This document shows positions 51,831 to 60,569 of a DNA stretch of 64,000 nucleotides, one piece after another. Source of the stretch: JAFGPL01 sp046485045 (GTDB taxonomy: Bacteria > Bacteroidota > Bacteroidia > Bacteroidales > UBA10428); contig JAWOHT010000200.1 of NCBI GenBank assembly GCA_046485045.1, positions 66,162-130,161 on the forward strand. The letters run 5' to 3'. The position numbers and the translations under genes were made by a program. Numbering within the stretch: position 1 is the first letter of the stretch; each line of letters opens with the position of its first letter. The notes beneath the pieces were generated by a model. That model saw only the letters and a list, made by a program, of their open reading frames with translations, had not been told where the DNA came from and searched no databases.

Positions 51831-54578
51831 TTACTTTTTGTAAAAATTTTTCATATAAATTTCTCCTAATTCAGAATTAAATTCTTTTGATAAATAATCT
51901 CCCAAAGCTTTTTTAATTCTTGGTTCTTTCTTGAATTGATTAAAAAATGTTTCTGATTTCTTGAATAAAAGCCATTGAAGGTTGAATGTACTATAATCAA
52001 ATTCCAGAAAATCAAATTTTAATAACCATTCACAGTATGGAGAGAATGTAACATCTTTTGGAATTAGCGAGGTAATATATCTTCTATCCATATCAAGATA
52101 ATACACTATTGAAATAAAGTTTAAATAGGTATAGTTCTTATATGTGTCGCCAAAGGGATGATTCAGTGTTTCCGTTTCCTTTACTTCTTTTGAAATGCTT
52201 TGGTTGACAAATTTCTTTAGTATTTCTTTATCTTCAGTTGAAATTACTTTCCAAAAATATAATTCCCATAAAATCATTGAATCAATTCTATCTTTATTTA
52301 TATAGTCTACAAAGAAATCGGAGATTGATTGTTGTTTCTTTTCAGACACAACCTTATATAGATAAATCAGATGGTGAAAGTCGGAACAAGAATTTTTGTT
52401 AGCCAGTTTTAACATTATTAATTCGGCCAACCTATCATTGATTCTGAACGAAGCTCTTTCGATTAATATTTCACTAATAGTTTTTGGTAAGCCTGTATTC
52501 CTTAAATACTCTTTAGTTATCCATAATTCAATTAATTCTTCGAGTTGATTAGAAGTGAATAAATCTTTATGTTCACTGATAAAGAAGCTAAGTTCATTCT
52601 GTGAGCCATACAATAGATTTGATGAGTTAAATTTCAAAAAATTTAAAAGGCTTATTAAAATGGAATCAGTTAGTTTGTTTTTTGACAAGACAACCTTTGA
52701 CAGAAGAAACAAACAATTCCTAAAGATTTCTACTATCGTTTGTTTGACATAAAAGCCTTTAACATACTGGAAAAACTCTTCTTTTTGAATAAAATTTCCA
52801 AAGACAGTTTTTTTGTGGTTGTTTTGTAAAAAATTATTGAAGACATTAATAAATTCTGTTAAAGAATCTTGATTTACTGATATTCTGTCAATGTTATTGC
52901 TTATAAACGTGTTTTGCAGCTTCTTAGGGTTAATAAAGAGAACTGCATTCAGTAAATGAAAACTATTAAATTCTTTAAATCGTCCATCATATTTTTCAAT
53001 TGTCTGGCTAATTAGTAATGCTTCAAATATCCTGGTTATGATATTTGTAACATTACCATATTTATTGCCTATTAAATAATTCCATTCATAATAGCCAAAT
53101 AATAATGCCATTTGAACGTGTAATTGCTGAACATAATTAGGCCCCGTTCTGCTGCCTTCTCTGCTATAAATATCCCTAAGTTTAATTATCTGAGCATAAA
53201 TATCATCGATTTTATAGCGAATCTTAGAGATAAATTTTTCCTCCTTGATTTCTATAACTACACGATGTACATCTGAATCAACCTTGTCTTTTATATCATA
53301 AATAATTTGATCCAAGTCAATTTCCCTTATATAATCCAGAATTTTTTCCTTATCATTTAAAGAGTAATTACCTTTGATGTCATAATAAAGGTATTTCAGA
53401 TTATAACTGGCAATAAAATATTGTATTGGATTTTCGCCGCTATTTTCCTTCAAATGCTTAAATATCAAATAAGCATCCTTATAGTTATTGGAACCTAGAT
53501 TATAGGCTATGTAACCAGATTTAAGGCTATAGTCTTCTTCATTACCTAATATTGATTCCAGTAATTCATATGCATGAACAAACTTCAAATCATGGTAAAG
53601 ACATTGAATACATTGACAATTTTTAGGATGAAACTCTTTTTGAATTTGGAATCTTGCTGAATTATCTTCCAGATGAGGAAAAGGATAGTTTAAATCATAC
53701 CCACCCAGACCACCAGCTAATTTTAACTGAGCTTTGTTAACATCCTTATATGCTTCAATATGAAAAACTAAGTTTTGATTTAACCTTTTTATTATGTATT
53801 CAATTTTTTCAATATGGTTACCTGCTAATAACGCCTTTGTTAATGACAGGCTTAGTTCTTCTGAAATTTCAATCTTGTTGTCAGCTATCTTTATATTGTC
53901 AAAAAACCAATATAACTCCGGGTTTAATGTATATAATACAAAATCTTCATAATGGAAGGCAGTTTCTTTACCACTGTGAAAAGGTTGAAAGTTAGAAAGC
54001 GTATTAGGAGGAATAAAGTTTAAACCTTCAAATTTTGTAAGTAAATTGTATAGTTGCTCTAAAATATGTTTATTGTCCTTTATGTCTTTATTTAATATGT
54101 TTTTTGTTTCAACATCATAAGTTAGGCTATCTTCCTTTGTTATTATATCATTTACTTCTTTAGCAAATTCTGTAAGAATTCTTTCTTTGTTATCTCCTTT
54201 AAAAGAATTTAATGCTTTACCTTCATAAGGTCTTGCAAGTAATTTGGATACCGGTAAAACAATTTGCCAATTACAAGTCTTTACTATAAATGGGAAAATT
54301 GGAATACCTGCTTCTTCTCTTCTTTTAAGAAGCCGAGGTATTTCTTCCATTCTAATAAAGTCTGAATTTAAAAAGTTTGTTGAAACGATAAGAATTGCAG
54401 CATCTGCCTCGTTAATTGCCTTAATAATTTCTGGGTTAATATCATCACCACATTTTAATTCGGAATCAGACCAAGCTTTTAAAGTATTTGAATACTTTTC
54501 AAAAATACTAAGATGTTCTTCAACTTTCTTTTTTTCATTTTTGTCTTTATGGCTATAACTTATGAATATTCTTTTCAT
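51831..54578 (-). CDS. TIR-domain protein with a long uncharacterised C-terminal region
   Basis: 915 residues. Residues 1-150 form a TIR domain: KRIFISYSHKDK (strand A and box 1), WSDSELKCGDDINPEIIKAI, ADAAILIVSTNFLNSDF and the EEIPRLLKRREE helix. Many bacterial TIR domains cleave NAD+ in phage defence. The remaining ~750 residues are mostly helical and Asn/Lys/Ile/Phe-rich, probably a TPR-like sensor, and include a Cys cluster C321-x-C323-x-x-C326 followed by a helix pair. I know no named family for it. The gene starts seven bases after the RM gene stops. It is very AT-rich (line 52621-52680 counts 13/60 G+C), a sign of transfer. Confidence 0.8.
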   Translation of the reverse strand: MKRIFISYSHKDKNEKKKVEEHLSIFEKYSNTLKAWSDSELKCGDDINPEIIKAINEADAAILIVSTNFLNSDFIRMEEIPRLLKRREEAGIPIFPFIVKTCNWQIVLPVSKLLARPYEGKALNSFKGDNKERILTEFAKEVNDIITKEDSLTYDVETKNILNKDIKDNKHILEQLYNLLTKFEGLNFIPPNTLSNFQPFHSGKETAFHYEDFVLYTLNPELYWFFDNIKIADNKIEISEELSLSLTKALLAGNHIEKIEYIIKRLNQNLVFHIEAYKDVNKAQLKLAGGLGGYDLNYPFPHLEDNSARFQIQKEFHPKNCQCIQCLYHDLKFVHAYELLESILGNEEDYSLKSGYIAYNLGSNNYKDAYLIFKHLKENSGENPIQYFIASYNLKYLYYDIKGNYSLNDKEKILDYIREIDLDQIIYDIKDKVDSDVHRVVIEIKEEKFISKIRYKIDDIYAQIIKLRDIYSREGSRTGPNYVQQLHVQMALLFGYYEWNYLIGNKYGNVTNIITRIFEALLISQTIEKYDGRFKEFNSFHLLNAVLFINPKKLQNTFISNNIDRISVNQDSLTEFINVFNNFLQNNHKKTVFGNFIQKEEFFQYVKGFYVKQTIVEIFRNCLFLLSKVVLSKNKLTDSILISLLNFLKFNSSNLLYGSQNELSFFISEHKDLFTSNQLEELIELWITKEYLRNTGLPKTISEILIERASFRINDRLAELIMLKLANKNSCSDFHHLIYLYKVVSEKKQQSISDFFVDYINKDRIDSMILWELYFWKVISTEDKEILKKFVNQSISKEVKETETLNHPFGDTYKNYTYLNFISIVYYLDMDRRYITSLIPKDVTFSPYCEWLLKFDFLEFDYSTFNLQWLLFKKSETFFNQFKKEPRIKKALGDYLSKEFNSELGEIYMKNFYKK

Positions 54579-54585
54579 GATAAAG

Positions 54586-57500
54586 TTAACTTAGTTCAAT
54601 CAATTTTATTTCTTCTTCAGTCAATCCATATAATTCATATATAAGGTGGTCTATTTCCACTTCAAGTTGGGAGGTATCCACTTTGTTATCTTGTTTTTTT
54701 AATTCCATAATTTGCCTAACTAATGAAATAATTTTTTCCTTTAAATCAGAACTTGCTAATGCAATAGGAAAATCTTTAAAATACAAATAGCTTGGTTCGA
54801 AGAAATCACCTCTTAGTTTTGGTAAAATCATTTTGAATAGATAAAAAGTTATCTTACTATTAAGTACTCCCAGAAGATATAAGTCAGAACAACTAATTAT
54901 AAAACACTTTTGATTTGTATATACTTTGCTTTCATCAAATGTAAACTCCGGTTGCTTACAGATATTTGGATATATTATTTTTGGTTTTTCAAATTCATCA
55001 TAATAATCGCAAGCTCGTAGCTCCCACCAATATTGACCTTTGTCATATCTTGCCTTGGATTTTTTTTCAAATTGCAAAAGATAGTTACAAATTGCAGGGT
55101 ATTCATTATTAACTTTCAGCCAAGCGCTTTTTTCATCTAGATATCCAAATAAGCTTTTCGTTTGGCCAGATTTAAATAATATAAGGTATTTATCAACGGT
55201 AGGTTGTTTATATCTTTTTACATCTCTCCCTGCCAGAAATGGTTTAATAATTTCATCTGAATTTGAATCTTCCTTAATTAATCTGGTTCTAGTATCAGCA
55301 TTAATAACAAAGGCTTCGTTAAGACCTGTTTTTAAACCGTAAAATATTTTGCCATCTACATATTCATCAAGTGGAATACCAGAATTGCGAAGTTTAGAAA
55401 GTAATTTATGGACCTTAGGGTCATTCAGTGACCAACCACTTTCTTGCAAACCAGACTTATTAATGAGTACTTTCGTTTCATCTATATAAGCAGTTATGCC
55501 AGTAGGATAATTTAAGGTTTCAATATTTGAAGCATAGAAGGAATTATCAGCTACTATGTTTGAAAAGCTAATAATACAAGGATACGTTGTTGCTTCTTCA
55601 AATACAGGCAAATCACCAAAATCTATAATGAACTTAATATTTTGTTTAATAACATTATTTCTCAAATTTTTGCCATATCCAGCACGCATCCATTTATTCG
55701 GGACAATAAATGTGAAATTTCCACTTTCTACAAGCACTCTAGTCCCCAAATCTATAAAGTAGACATATATATCGGCTGTACCGGCATGGCTTGGATAATT
55801 AGCCTGAAAATATGTTTTAAATTCTCCTAATTCTTCTTGTCTTATATAGGGCGGGTTTCCTATTACAACGTCAAACCCCAAGAAATTTCCTTCATCGTCT
55901 AATACCTCCGGGAACTCAAAGCGCCATTCAAAAGCATTGCGGTAAAGAATGTTGTTTTGAATATCGGTTATTTCCAGTTCCAGTTTTGACAGTTCTGAGG
56001 TTAACTTTTCAACCTTTTTATTAAACTCCTGTTTTTGTTCGGGGTTTTGCTCAAACATCAGGGTTTGATTGGTAAGCGACCATAATTCGCCTTTTGTCTT
56101 ATTTAAACGGATATACTTCGGGTCGTTTTTATGAATTTCGGCCCTGAAATCGTTTTTAATCTGGTCTATTAACACTTCAAGACTACGTTTGTCATCTTTA
56201 TTTGTAGCATTCTTGTAATCCAAAACGCATTTGCGATAGGTATTTATGTTGTATTTAATGGTTTTTAGCGCTTTGCTCAGGTCCGCATCCAACGGAAACC
56301 GGCTTATAATGGAGTTTCCACATTTAATGTTAATATCAATATTCGGAAGGGTTTCGAGTGTTGCATAACCGCTATCTTTTGTATAATAGGCGTTTTTCAA
56401 TAGTTCAATCCACAACCGCAAACGGCAAATATTTACAGAGTTGGGGTTGATATCCACTCCAAAGAGGCAATCTTCGATAATTGTTTCTTTTTCGTGGAAT
56501 AAGGCTTCCTGTAACTCCTGAAGGTAATCAACAGGTTTGCCTTTCTCATTAAGCCGGTACTCGAAAATATCCTCTGATTCTTTATCGGTAATAATCAGTT
56601 CGTCATTGGAAACTTCAACTTTATAATTTTTGATTCGGCTGCCATTGCGATAGCTTAGTATATCAAGTTCGGATTTTACTGTGATAATTTCGTTTAAAGC
56701 CGATACAAGAAAGTGCCCCGAACCCACCGCCGGATCGCAAATTTTGAGCTTGTTTATTATACTGTTGGCTTCTGCCCGGTTTTCAATTTTATCTTTTAAC
56801 TGTTCTATTGTTTCGCAGTCCCAGCCTTTTGCTTCTTTAAATTTCTGTAATATTGCCCTGCTTATTGTTTCACGGCACATGTACATGGTAATAAAGCCGG
56901 GTGTGTAGAATGAGCCGTCTTTGTAGCCATTTATCTTTTCAAATATTAACCCTAAAACAGAAGCATTGATAAGTGATTTGTTTTCTTCCTGAATTTCTTC
57001 GGCCCCTTCGCTCGAAAAGTCGTAGGCTTCGAGAAAATCGAAGAAATATTTTAAGGTGGAAAGCTCACCAGAAATCTTTTTACCATTGTTTCGCAATACT
57101 GTTTGTGAATAAACAGGTAATTTGAAACGGTCTTTAAGGTTACTTATCAGGATAGTATTGTCTTCGAGACTACCTTGTTTAAACTCGAACAAGGAACTAT
57201 TCAGGTAAGGTATGTTCTTGAACTTTTCTTTGATATAATCATTTCGCTCATTCTCTCTCTTTGCCAGAACCTCGAAAAATAATTCGTTTAGTTCGTCGTA
57301 ATCGCCAATGAACCGTGAGTCTAAAAACTTATAGTCTTTGTTTCCCTGATGGTACTTTACAAGTTGTGCTTCGAGCAATTTTAAGAACAAAATTCTATTA
57401 ACCCATGTAATAACCAACTCAAGCGCAACATTAAAAAGCATGTCTTGTTTGGTTTCGCCGTATCGTTCTTTATTATCAACTTTATGAAGTTTCTCGTTGG

Positions 57501-58371
57501 TTTCGAGCGTGGCTATTGCATTTTCAATTAAAGAACCGTTGTCGGGGATGGCTTTTCGTTTTATTGTTTTCTTGCTTCCCTTTTTTGTTTCTTCCAATCC
57601 GATAATATGGAGCAGTTCGTTATAGAACTTTTTATCCAATGAATTACTGTCGTTGGCAAAAGCTTCTTTAATCAGCGTTACGCCTGAAAATATTTTATAA
57701 AGGGCAGTCAGCTTCTTTTCAGCTTCGGTATTTTCTGAATCGAGTCCTTTTTGATAATTGCGTAAATCGAAGTAAGTAGCTGTAATTTCTTTATCGCATT
57801 CATCAATAAAGGGCCTGGCAATTTCATTATAAAACAGGGGAGTGTTTCCACTTGTCTTTTGCCCGGCCTTCCATTTACCGTATTCCTTATTCAAGGTTGA
57901 TTTGAAGAAAAGCCTTTCAAATGAATGTGCATCGAAGATGAACCATTCGTAAAGATTGGTTATGACAATATGCTTTATTTCGTTATTGTTTTCATCTATG
58001 CGTTCCCTTAAATAATACAGGATTGCTTCGTGCATTGCCTTTTTGTTAATGTCGGTCTGGGTTATCATGTCCCCGACATTTGATGGTTTTTTAGTTTCGA
58101 TAATTACGCCAAGCTTGCTTTTATCAGTATTATCAAGGTAAATACCAAGGTCGGTTTTCCCTTTGGTGTTTATTTCGTAGTTAGCATAGAAAGTATTCTT
58201 GAGGAAGTCACGTAAAGGATATTTCAGGTGTTCTTCGCTTTCTTCTTCATTTATCTTTTTTAAAAGGGTTTGAAGTTCTGCTTTAAACTTATTGAAATCG
58301 CTTCTTGAAACTTTTTCCTTTCGAAAGGCTTTGTTTAATGTTTGTAAAGGAGTGTAGGTAATTAGCTTCAT
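54586..58371 (-). CDS. Type IIG restriction-modification enzyme (Eco57I-like)
   Basis: 1261 residues. An N-terminal PD-(D/E)xK nuclease (D74, E92-T-K94 in LGVIIETKKP) is followed by a helical linker and an N6-adenine methylase. The methylase has motif I DPAVGSGHF (D546) and motif IV NPPY (N839-Y842, in IGNPPYIRQEELGEF). A C-terminal region of about 380 residues contains a TaqI-like specificity domain (PFLAGRDVKRY, WWELRACDYYDEFEKPKIIYP). It should both methylate and cut at its site. It is preceded by a small XRE gene and followed by the TIR gene at seven bases. G+C drops from about 40% in the methylase part to 25-35% in the specificity part. Confidence 0.92.
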   Translation of the reverse strand: MKLITYTPLQTLNKAFRKEKVSRSDFNKFKAELQTLLKKINEEESEEHLKYPLRDFLKNTFYANYEINTKGKTDLGIYLDNTDKSKLGVIIETKKPSNVGDMITQTDINKKAMHEAILYYLRERIDENNNEIKHIVITNLYEWFIFDAHSFERLFFKSTLNKEYGKWKAGQKTSGNTPLFYNEIARPFIDECDKEITATYFDLRNYQKGLDSENTEAEKKLTALYKIFSGVTLIKEAFANDSNSLDKKFYNELLHIIGLEETKKGSKKTIKRKAIPDNGSLIENAIATLETNEKLHKVDNKERYGETKQDMLFNVALELVITWVNRILFLKLLEAQLVKYHQGNKDYKFLDSRFIGDYDELNELFFEVLAKRENERNDYIKEKFKNIPYLNSSLFEFKQGSLEDNTILISNLKDRFKLPVYSQTVLRNNGKKISGELSTLKYFFDFLEAYDFSSEGAEEIQEENKSLINASVLGLIFEKINGYKDGSFYTPGFITMYMCRETISRAILQKFKEAKGWDCETIEQLKDKIENRAEANSIINKLKICDPAVGSGHFLVSALNEIITVKSELDILSYRNGSRIKNYKVEVSNDELIITDKESEDIFEYRLNEKGKPVDYLQELQEALFHEKETIIEDCLFGVDINPNSVNICRLRLWIELLKNAYYTKDSGYATLETLPNIDINIKCGNSIISRFPLDADLSKALKTIKYNINTYRKCVLDYKNATNKDDKRSLEVLIDQIKNDFRAEIHKNDPKYIRLNKTKGELWSLTNQTLMFEQNPEQKQEFNKKVEKLTSELSKLELEITDIQNNILYRNAFEWRFEFPEVLDDEGNFLGFDVVIGNPPYIRQEELGEFKTYFQANYPSHAGTADIYVYFIDLGTRVLVESGNFTFIVPNKWMRAGYGKNLRNNVIKQNIKFIIDFGDLPVFEEATTYPCIISFSNIVADNSFYASNIETLNYPTGITAYIDETKVLINKSGLQESGWSLNDPKVHKLLSKLRNSGIPLDEYVDGKIFYGLKTGLNEAFVINADTRTRLIKEDSNSDEIIKPFLAGRDVKRYKQPTVDKYLILFKSGQTKSLFGYLDEKSAWLKVNNEYPAICNYLLQFEKKSKARYDKGQYWWELRACDYYDEFEKPKIIYPNICKQPEFTFDESKVYTNQKCFIISCSDLYLLGVLNSKITFYLFKMILPKLRGDFFEPSYLYFKDFPIALASSDLKEKIISLVRQIMELKKQDNKVDTSQLEVEIDHLIYELYGLTEEEIKLIELS

Positions 58372-58436
58372 TTATTTATTTGGTTATAGGTCAGTTTTAA
58401 GAATTTATAATTTTAATTCCGACCATACTTAAATTA

Positions 58437-58664
58437 TTAAAGTTCATCTTCCACCTTTCCCAAAGTATTAAGCAAATCATATATATCAACTTTCAAAATC
58501 TTCGCCACCCTATAAAGTGTCTCTATCGAAGGTTGAATTTCGTTTCTGCACCATAGAGATACTGTATTTGGTTTTTTCCCCATTTGTTCTGCCAGCCATT
58601 TAATTGTTTTTTCCTGATCGGCAAGTACTACTCTTATCTTATTAAATTTAATGTTTTTAGCCAT
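58437..58664 (-). CDS. Small XRE-family regulator, possible RM controller (C) protein
   Basis: 75 residues, one helix-turn-helix of the HTH_3 type (TIKWLAEQMGKKPNTVSLWCRNEIQPSIETLYRVAKIL). Size and place, just upstream of an RM gene on the same strand, fit a controller protein that times RM expression. It starts from an ATG 22 bases after a -7 box. No clear palindromic operator was identified in the AT-rich region upstream. Confidence 0.88.
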   Translation of the reverse strand: MAKNIKFNKIRVVLADQEKTIKWLAEQMGKKPNTVSLWCRNEIQPSIETLYRVAKILKVDIYDLLNTLGKVEDEL

Positions 58665-58685
58665 TGTCGAATTATATTATATAAA

Positions 58686-58693
58686 CAAATATA
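58686..58693 (-). promoter_or_regulatory. Promoter -7 box TATATTTG for the XRE-RM-TIR operon
   Basis: Exact match on the minus strand, 21 bases before the XRE ATG. No TTG at the usual upstream distance. Confidence 0.5.
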
Positions 58694-58984
58694 GCAAACA
58701 TTAATAACTGAGTATTTATATATGAAATAGTATATATACGTATTAAAATTAATTATATAATTATATATAAATTGTATTTAATTAATATATTTAATACTTT
58801 TACACATATCATTAATTTATTAATTATTTCTGTAGTATGAATAGTAATGGCAATGTAATTATTGAGATTATCAGGGAAGACATGCGATTTAACCAATACA
58901 ACTCTGCCCTCAGATAACTTGGAATTGAAGTTTATGAATTTGACCTTTTGAATTGAGCAAATGTGAAAGTTTCACCATTGAGCC
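58694..58984. other. Very AT-rich right flank of the cassette
   Basis: The part 58720-58835 is almost pure A/T and could hold operators for the XRE protein or be an easily melted site. A plus-strand promoter-like pair, TTG at 58772-58774 and TACTTTTA at 58795-58802 (20 bases apart), precedes the broken frame at 58837. Confidence 0.4.
58837..58956 (+). pseudogene. Small reading frame with an in-frame stop, possible gene remnant
   Basis: ATG at 58837 gives 26 codons to a TAA (58915-58917), then the same frame continues without a break for 12 codons (LGIEVYEFDLLN) to a TGA. The two parts read like one small protein broken by a stop. It has no recognised family. It lies between the XRE gene and the right repeat, on the opposite strand, behind a promoter-like pair. 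It could be chance. Confidence 0.3.
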
Positions 58985-59038
58985 AAAAAATCAGTTTGAA
59001 GTGTATTCATCTCCTGCTCAAGACTCACACTCCAAACT
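58985..59038. repeat. 54-bp direct repeat, right copy (hairpin/terminator-like)
   Basis: Second copy of the repeat at 49443-49496. Arms 58993-59004 and 59027-59038. On the minus strand it begins seven bases after the 3' end of tRNA-Pro and its hairpin is followed by GATTTTTT, so it is probably the terminator of that tRNA. The left copy would then be a duplicate carried to the far end of the cassette. Confidence 0.92.
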
Positions 59039-59045
59039 GATTCTG

Positions 59046-59118
59046 TCGGGGTGAGAAGACTCGAACTTCCGACCCCCACGTCCCGAACGTGGTACGCTAC
59101 CAACTGCGCTACACCCCG
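59046..59118 (-). tRNA. tRNA-Pro(CGG)
   Basis: Class I cloverleaf on the minus strand. Acceptor CGGGGTG pairs with CACCCCG, anticodon stem CCACG/CGTGG with loop TTCGGGA (anticodon CGG), T arm with GTTCGAGTC. Discriminator A at 59046; CCA not encoded. It reads CCG codons and borders the cassette on the right. Confidence 0.97.
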
Positions 59119-59209
59119 ATTATTTTATTTAAATACCTTTTGTTATTGTATCGCTTACCTCATAGCCTTATCAATACCGGTAAAATAACTAAAAAGCCCA
59201 CAAAAATAA

Positions 59210-60208
59210 CTATTCTTCCGGTATGGTAAAATTTTCTTTTAATAAAATTTCTTTTTCTATCGGTACAACCCCTACTTTCTCGCAAACAAGTCCTCCTGCA
59301 AGATTGGACAAGGCAGCCGTTTGCTTTGGCGACAAGCCGGCAGCAAGGCAGAGCGCCGCTGTGGCAATTACTGTGTCGCCGGCGCCTGAAACATCGGCAA
59401 TATCGCGCACTACGGCCGGCATTATATGGTATGAATTTTTCTCGCTGATAAGCATACCCAGTTCCGAAAGGGTTACCATTACAAACCGATGGGCGTTTTT
59501 CTTATGCAATACTTGGGCAGCATTATATAGCGAGTTAAAATCTTTTTTATCAATATGTATGTTTAATCCTTCGGTAAGTTCTTTAAAATTAGGCTTGAAA
59601 AGGGTTGCCCCATGATAATGCGCAAAGTTGCGTTTTTTAGGATCAACCAGTACGGGTATTTTTTTTTCTCCGGCAAGCAAAATGACTGCATCAATCACCT
59701 GCCTTGTAATCACCCCTTTATCATAATCCTGGAAAATAACAGCATCGGGTCTGATTGTGTTCATAACAGATTTAATTCTGTTAATCAGTATGTTTTCAAG
59801 CTGAGGTTCGAGATAATCCTCCATCTCGTGGTCAACCCGCAAAAGGTGTTGGCTTCCGCTGATTATCCTGGTTTTGACAGTGGTGATGCGCCTGTTGGTT
59901 TCCACAATTCCCTCATTGGTCATACCCTCACCCTGCAAGAGCGACTTAAATATTTCGCCATGAGTGTCTTCTCCAATCACAGTGCAAAGAACGGGCTCGG
60001 CACCCAGCGATTTTACATTGCGGGCTACATTGGCTGCCCCGCCCATTCTATATTCACTTTTACCCTGGGCTACAACAGGTACGGGAGCTTCGGGCGAAAT
60101 CCGGGTAACATGTCCCCAAATGTAAGAATCCACCATTACATCGCCGATGATCAAAACCTTCAGTTTACTAAATACATCCAATAAACCGGGTAGAGTATTC
60201 TTTGTCAC
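59210..60208 (-). CDS. rfaE1: D-glycero-beta-D-manno-heptose-7-phosphate kinase (PfkB family)
   Basis: 332 residues, equal to the kinase half of HldE. It has an N-terminal LIIGDVMVDSYIWG, the substrate motif SPEAPVPVV with RMGGAANVARNVKSLGA, and the C-terminal DVSGAGDTVIATAALCLAAG, whose Asp is the catalytic base. It makes the heptose bisphosphate precursor of ADP-heptose for lipopolysaccharide. The nucleotidyltransferase half is absent, so it must be encoded elsewhere. Confidence 0.93.
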   Translation of the reverse strand: MTKNTLPGLLDVFSKLKVLIIGDVMVDSYIWGHVTRISPEAPVPVVAQGKSEYRMGGAANVARNVKSLGAEPVLCTVIGEDTHGEIFKSLLQGEGMTNEGIVETNRRITTVKTRIISGSQHLLRVDHEMEDYLEPQLENILINRIKSVMNTIRPDAVIFQDYDKGVITRQVIDAVILLAGEKKIPVLVDPKKRNFAHYHGATLFKPNFKELTEGLNIHIDKKDFNSLYNAAQVLHKKNAHRFVMVTLSELGMLISEKNSYHIMPAVVRDIADVSGAGDTVIATAALCLAAGLSPKQTAALSNLAGGLVCEKVGVVPIEKEILLKENFTIPEE

Positions 60209-60247
60209 TTGCCTCTTTTTTAAGGTCTGTACTATAACTTATGTGGG

Positions 60248-60277
60248 CAAAAATAGTGTTTTTATTGCTGTAAGCAA
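60248..60277 (-). promoter_or_regulatory. Promoter of rfaE1 (TTG-N19-TATTTTTG, minus strand)
   Basis: On the minus strand TTG (60277-60275) and TATTTTTG (60255-60248) are 19 bases apart, a full match to the Bacteroidota consensus, 39 bases before the rfaE1 ATG. Confidence 0.75.
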
Positions 60278-60569
60278 TAACCACGAAAAAATCCGTCTAC
60301 TAATGCCATAAAGTCTTCAGAAGGCTGAATACTGAAAAATCCTGAAAAATCCTGAAAAATTGTTTTTTTGAGCCCGCTAATCAGGGTATTTTTATGAGAT
60401 TTACATATTGAACTCCAAGACAAAAAGTCCGCAGAATCAAATTGGCTGCAAATTGTAAACCATCGTTTTTTAATTATTACTAAATTTGAATTAAGTAAAA
60501 ACTTCTATTTGTAAAAACAGATACATTTTGGTAAAAAGTGCAGCTAAACAAACTAAACATCATCCACCC
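60278..60569. other. Intergenic region with a 10-bp tandem repeat
   Basis: Three copies of the 10-mer CCTGAAAAAT (the first with A in place of the leading C) lie at 60331-60360. No gene is seen. TACATTTTG near 60522 has one T too many for a -7 box, so the promoter of the GNAT gene is not clear. Confidence 0.5.

Noticed and set aside
49443..59118. Classical tRNA-integrated element with integrase
   Set aside because: The repeats do not include tRNA 3'-end sequence and no integrase, transposase or recombinase gene was found in the interval.
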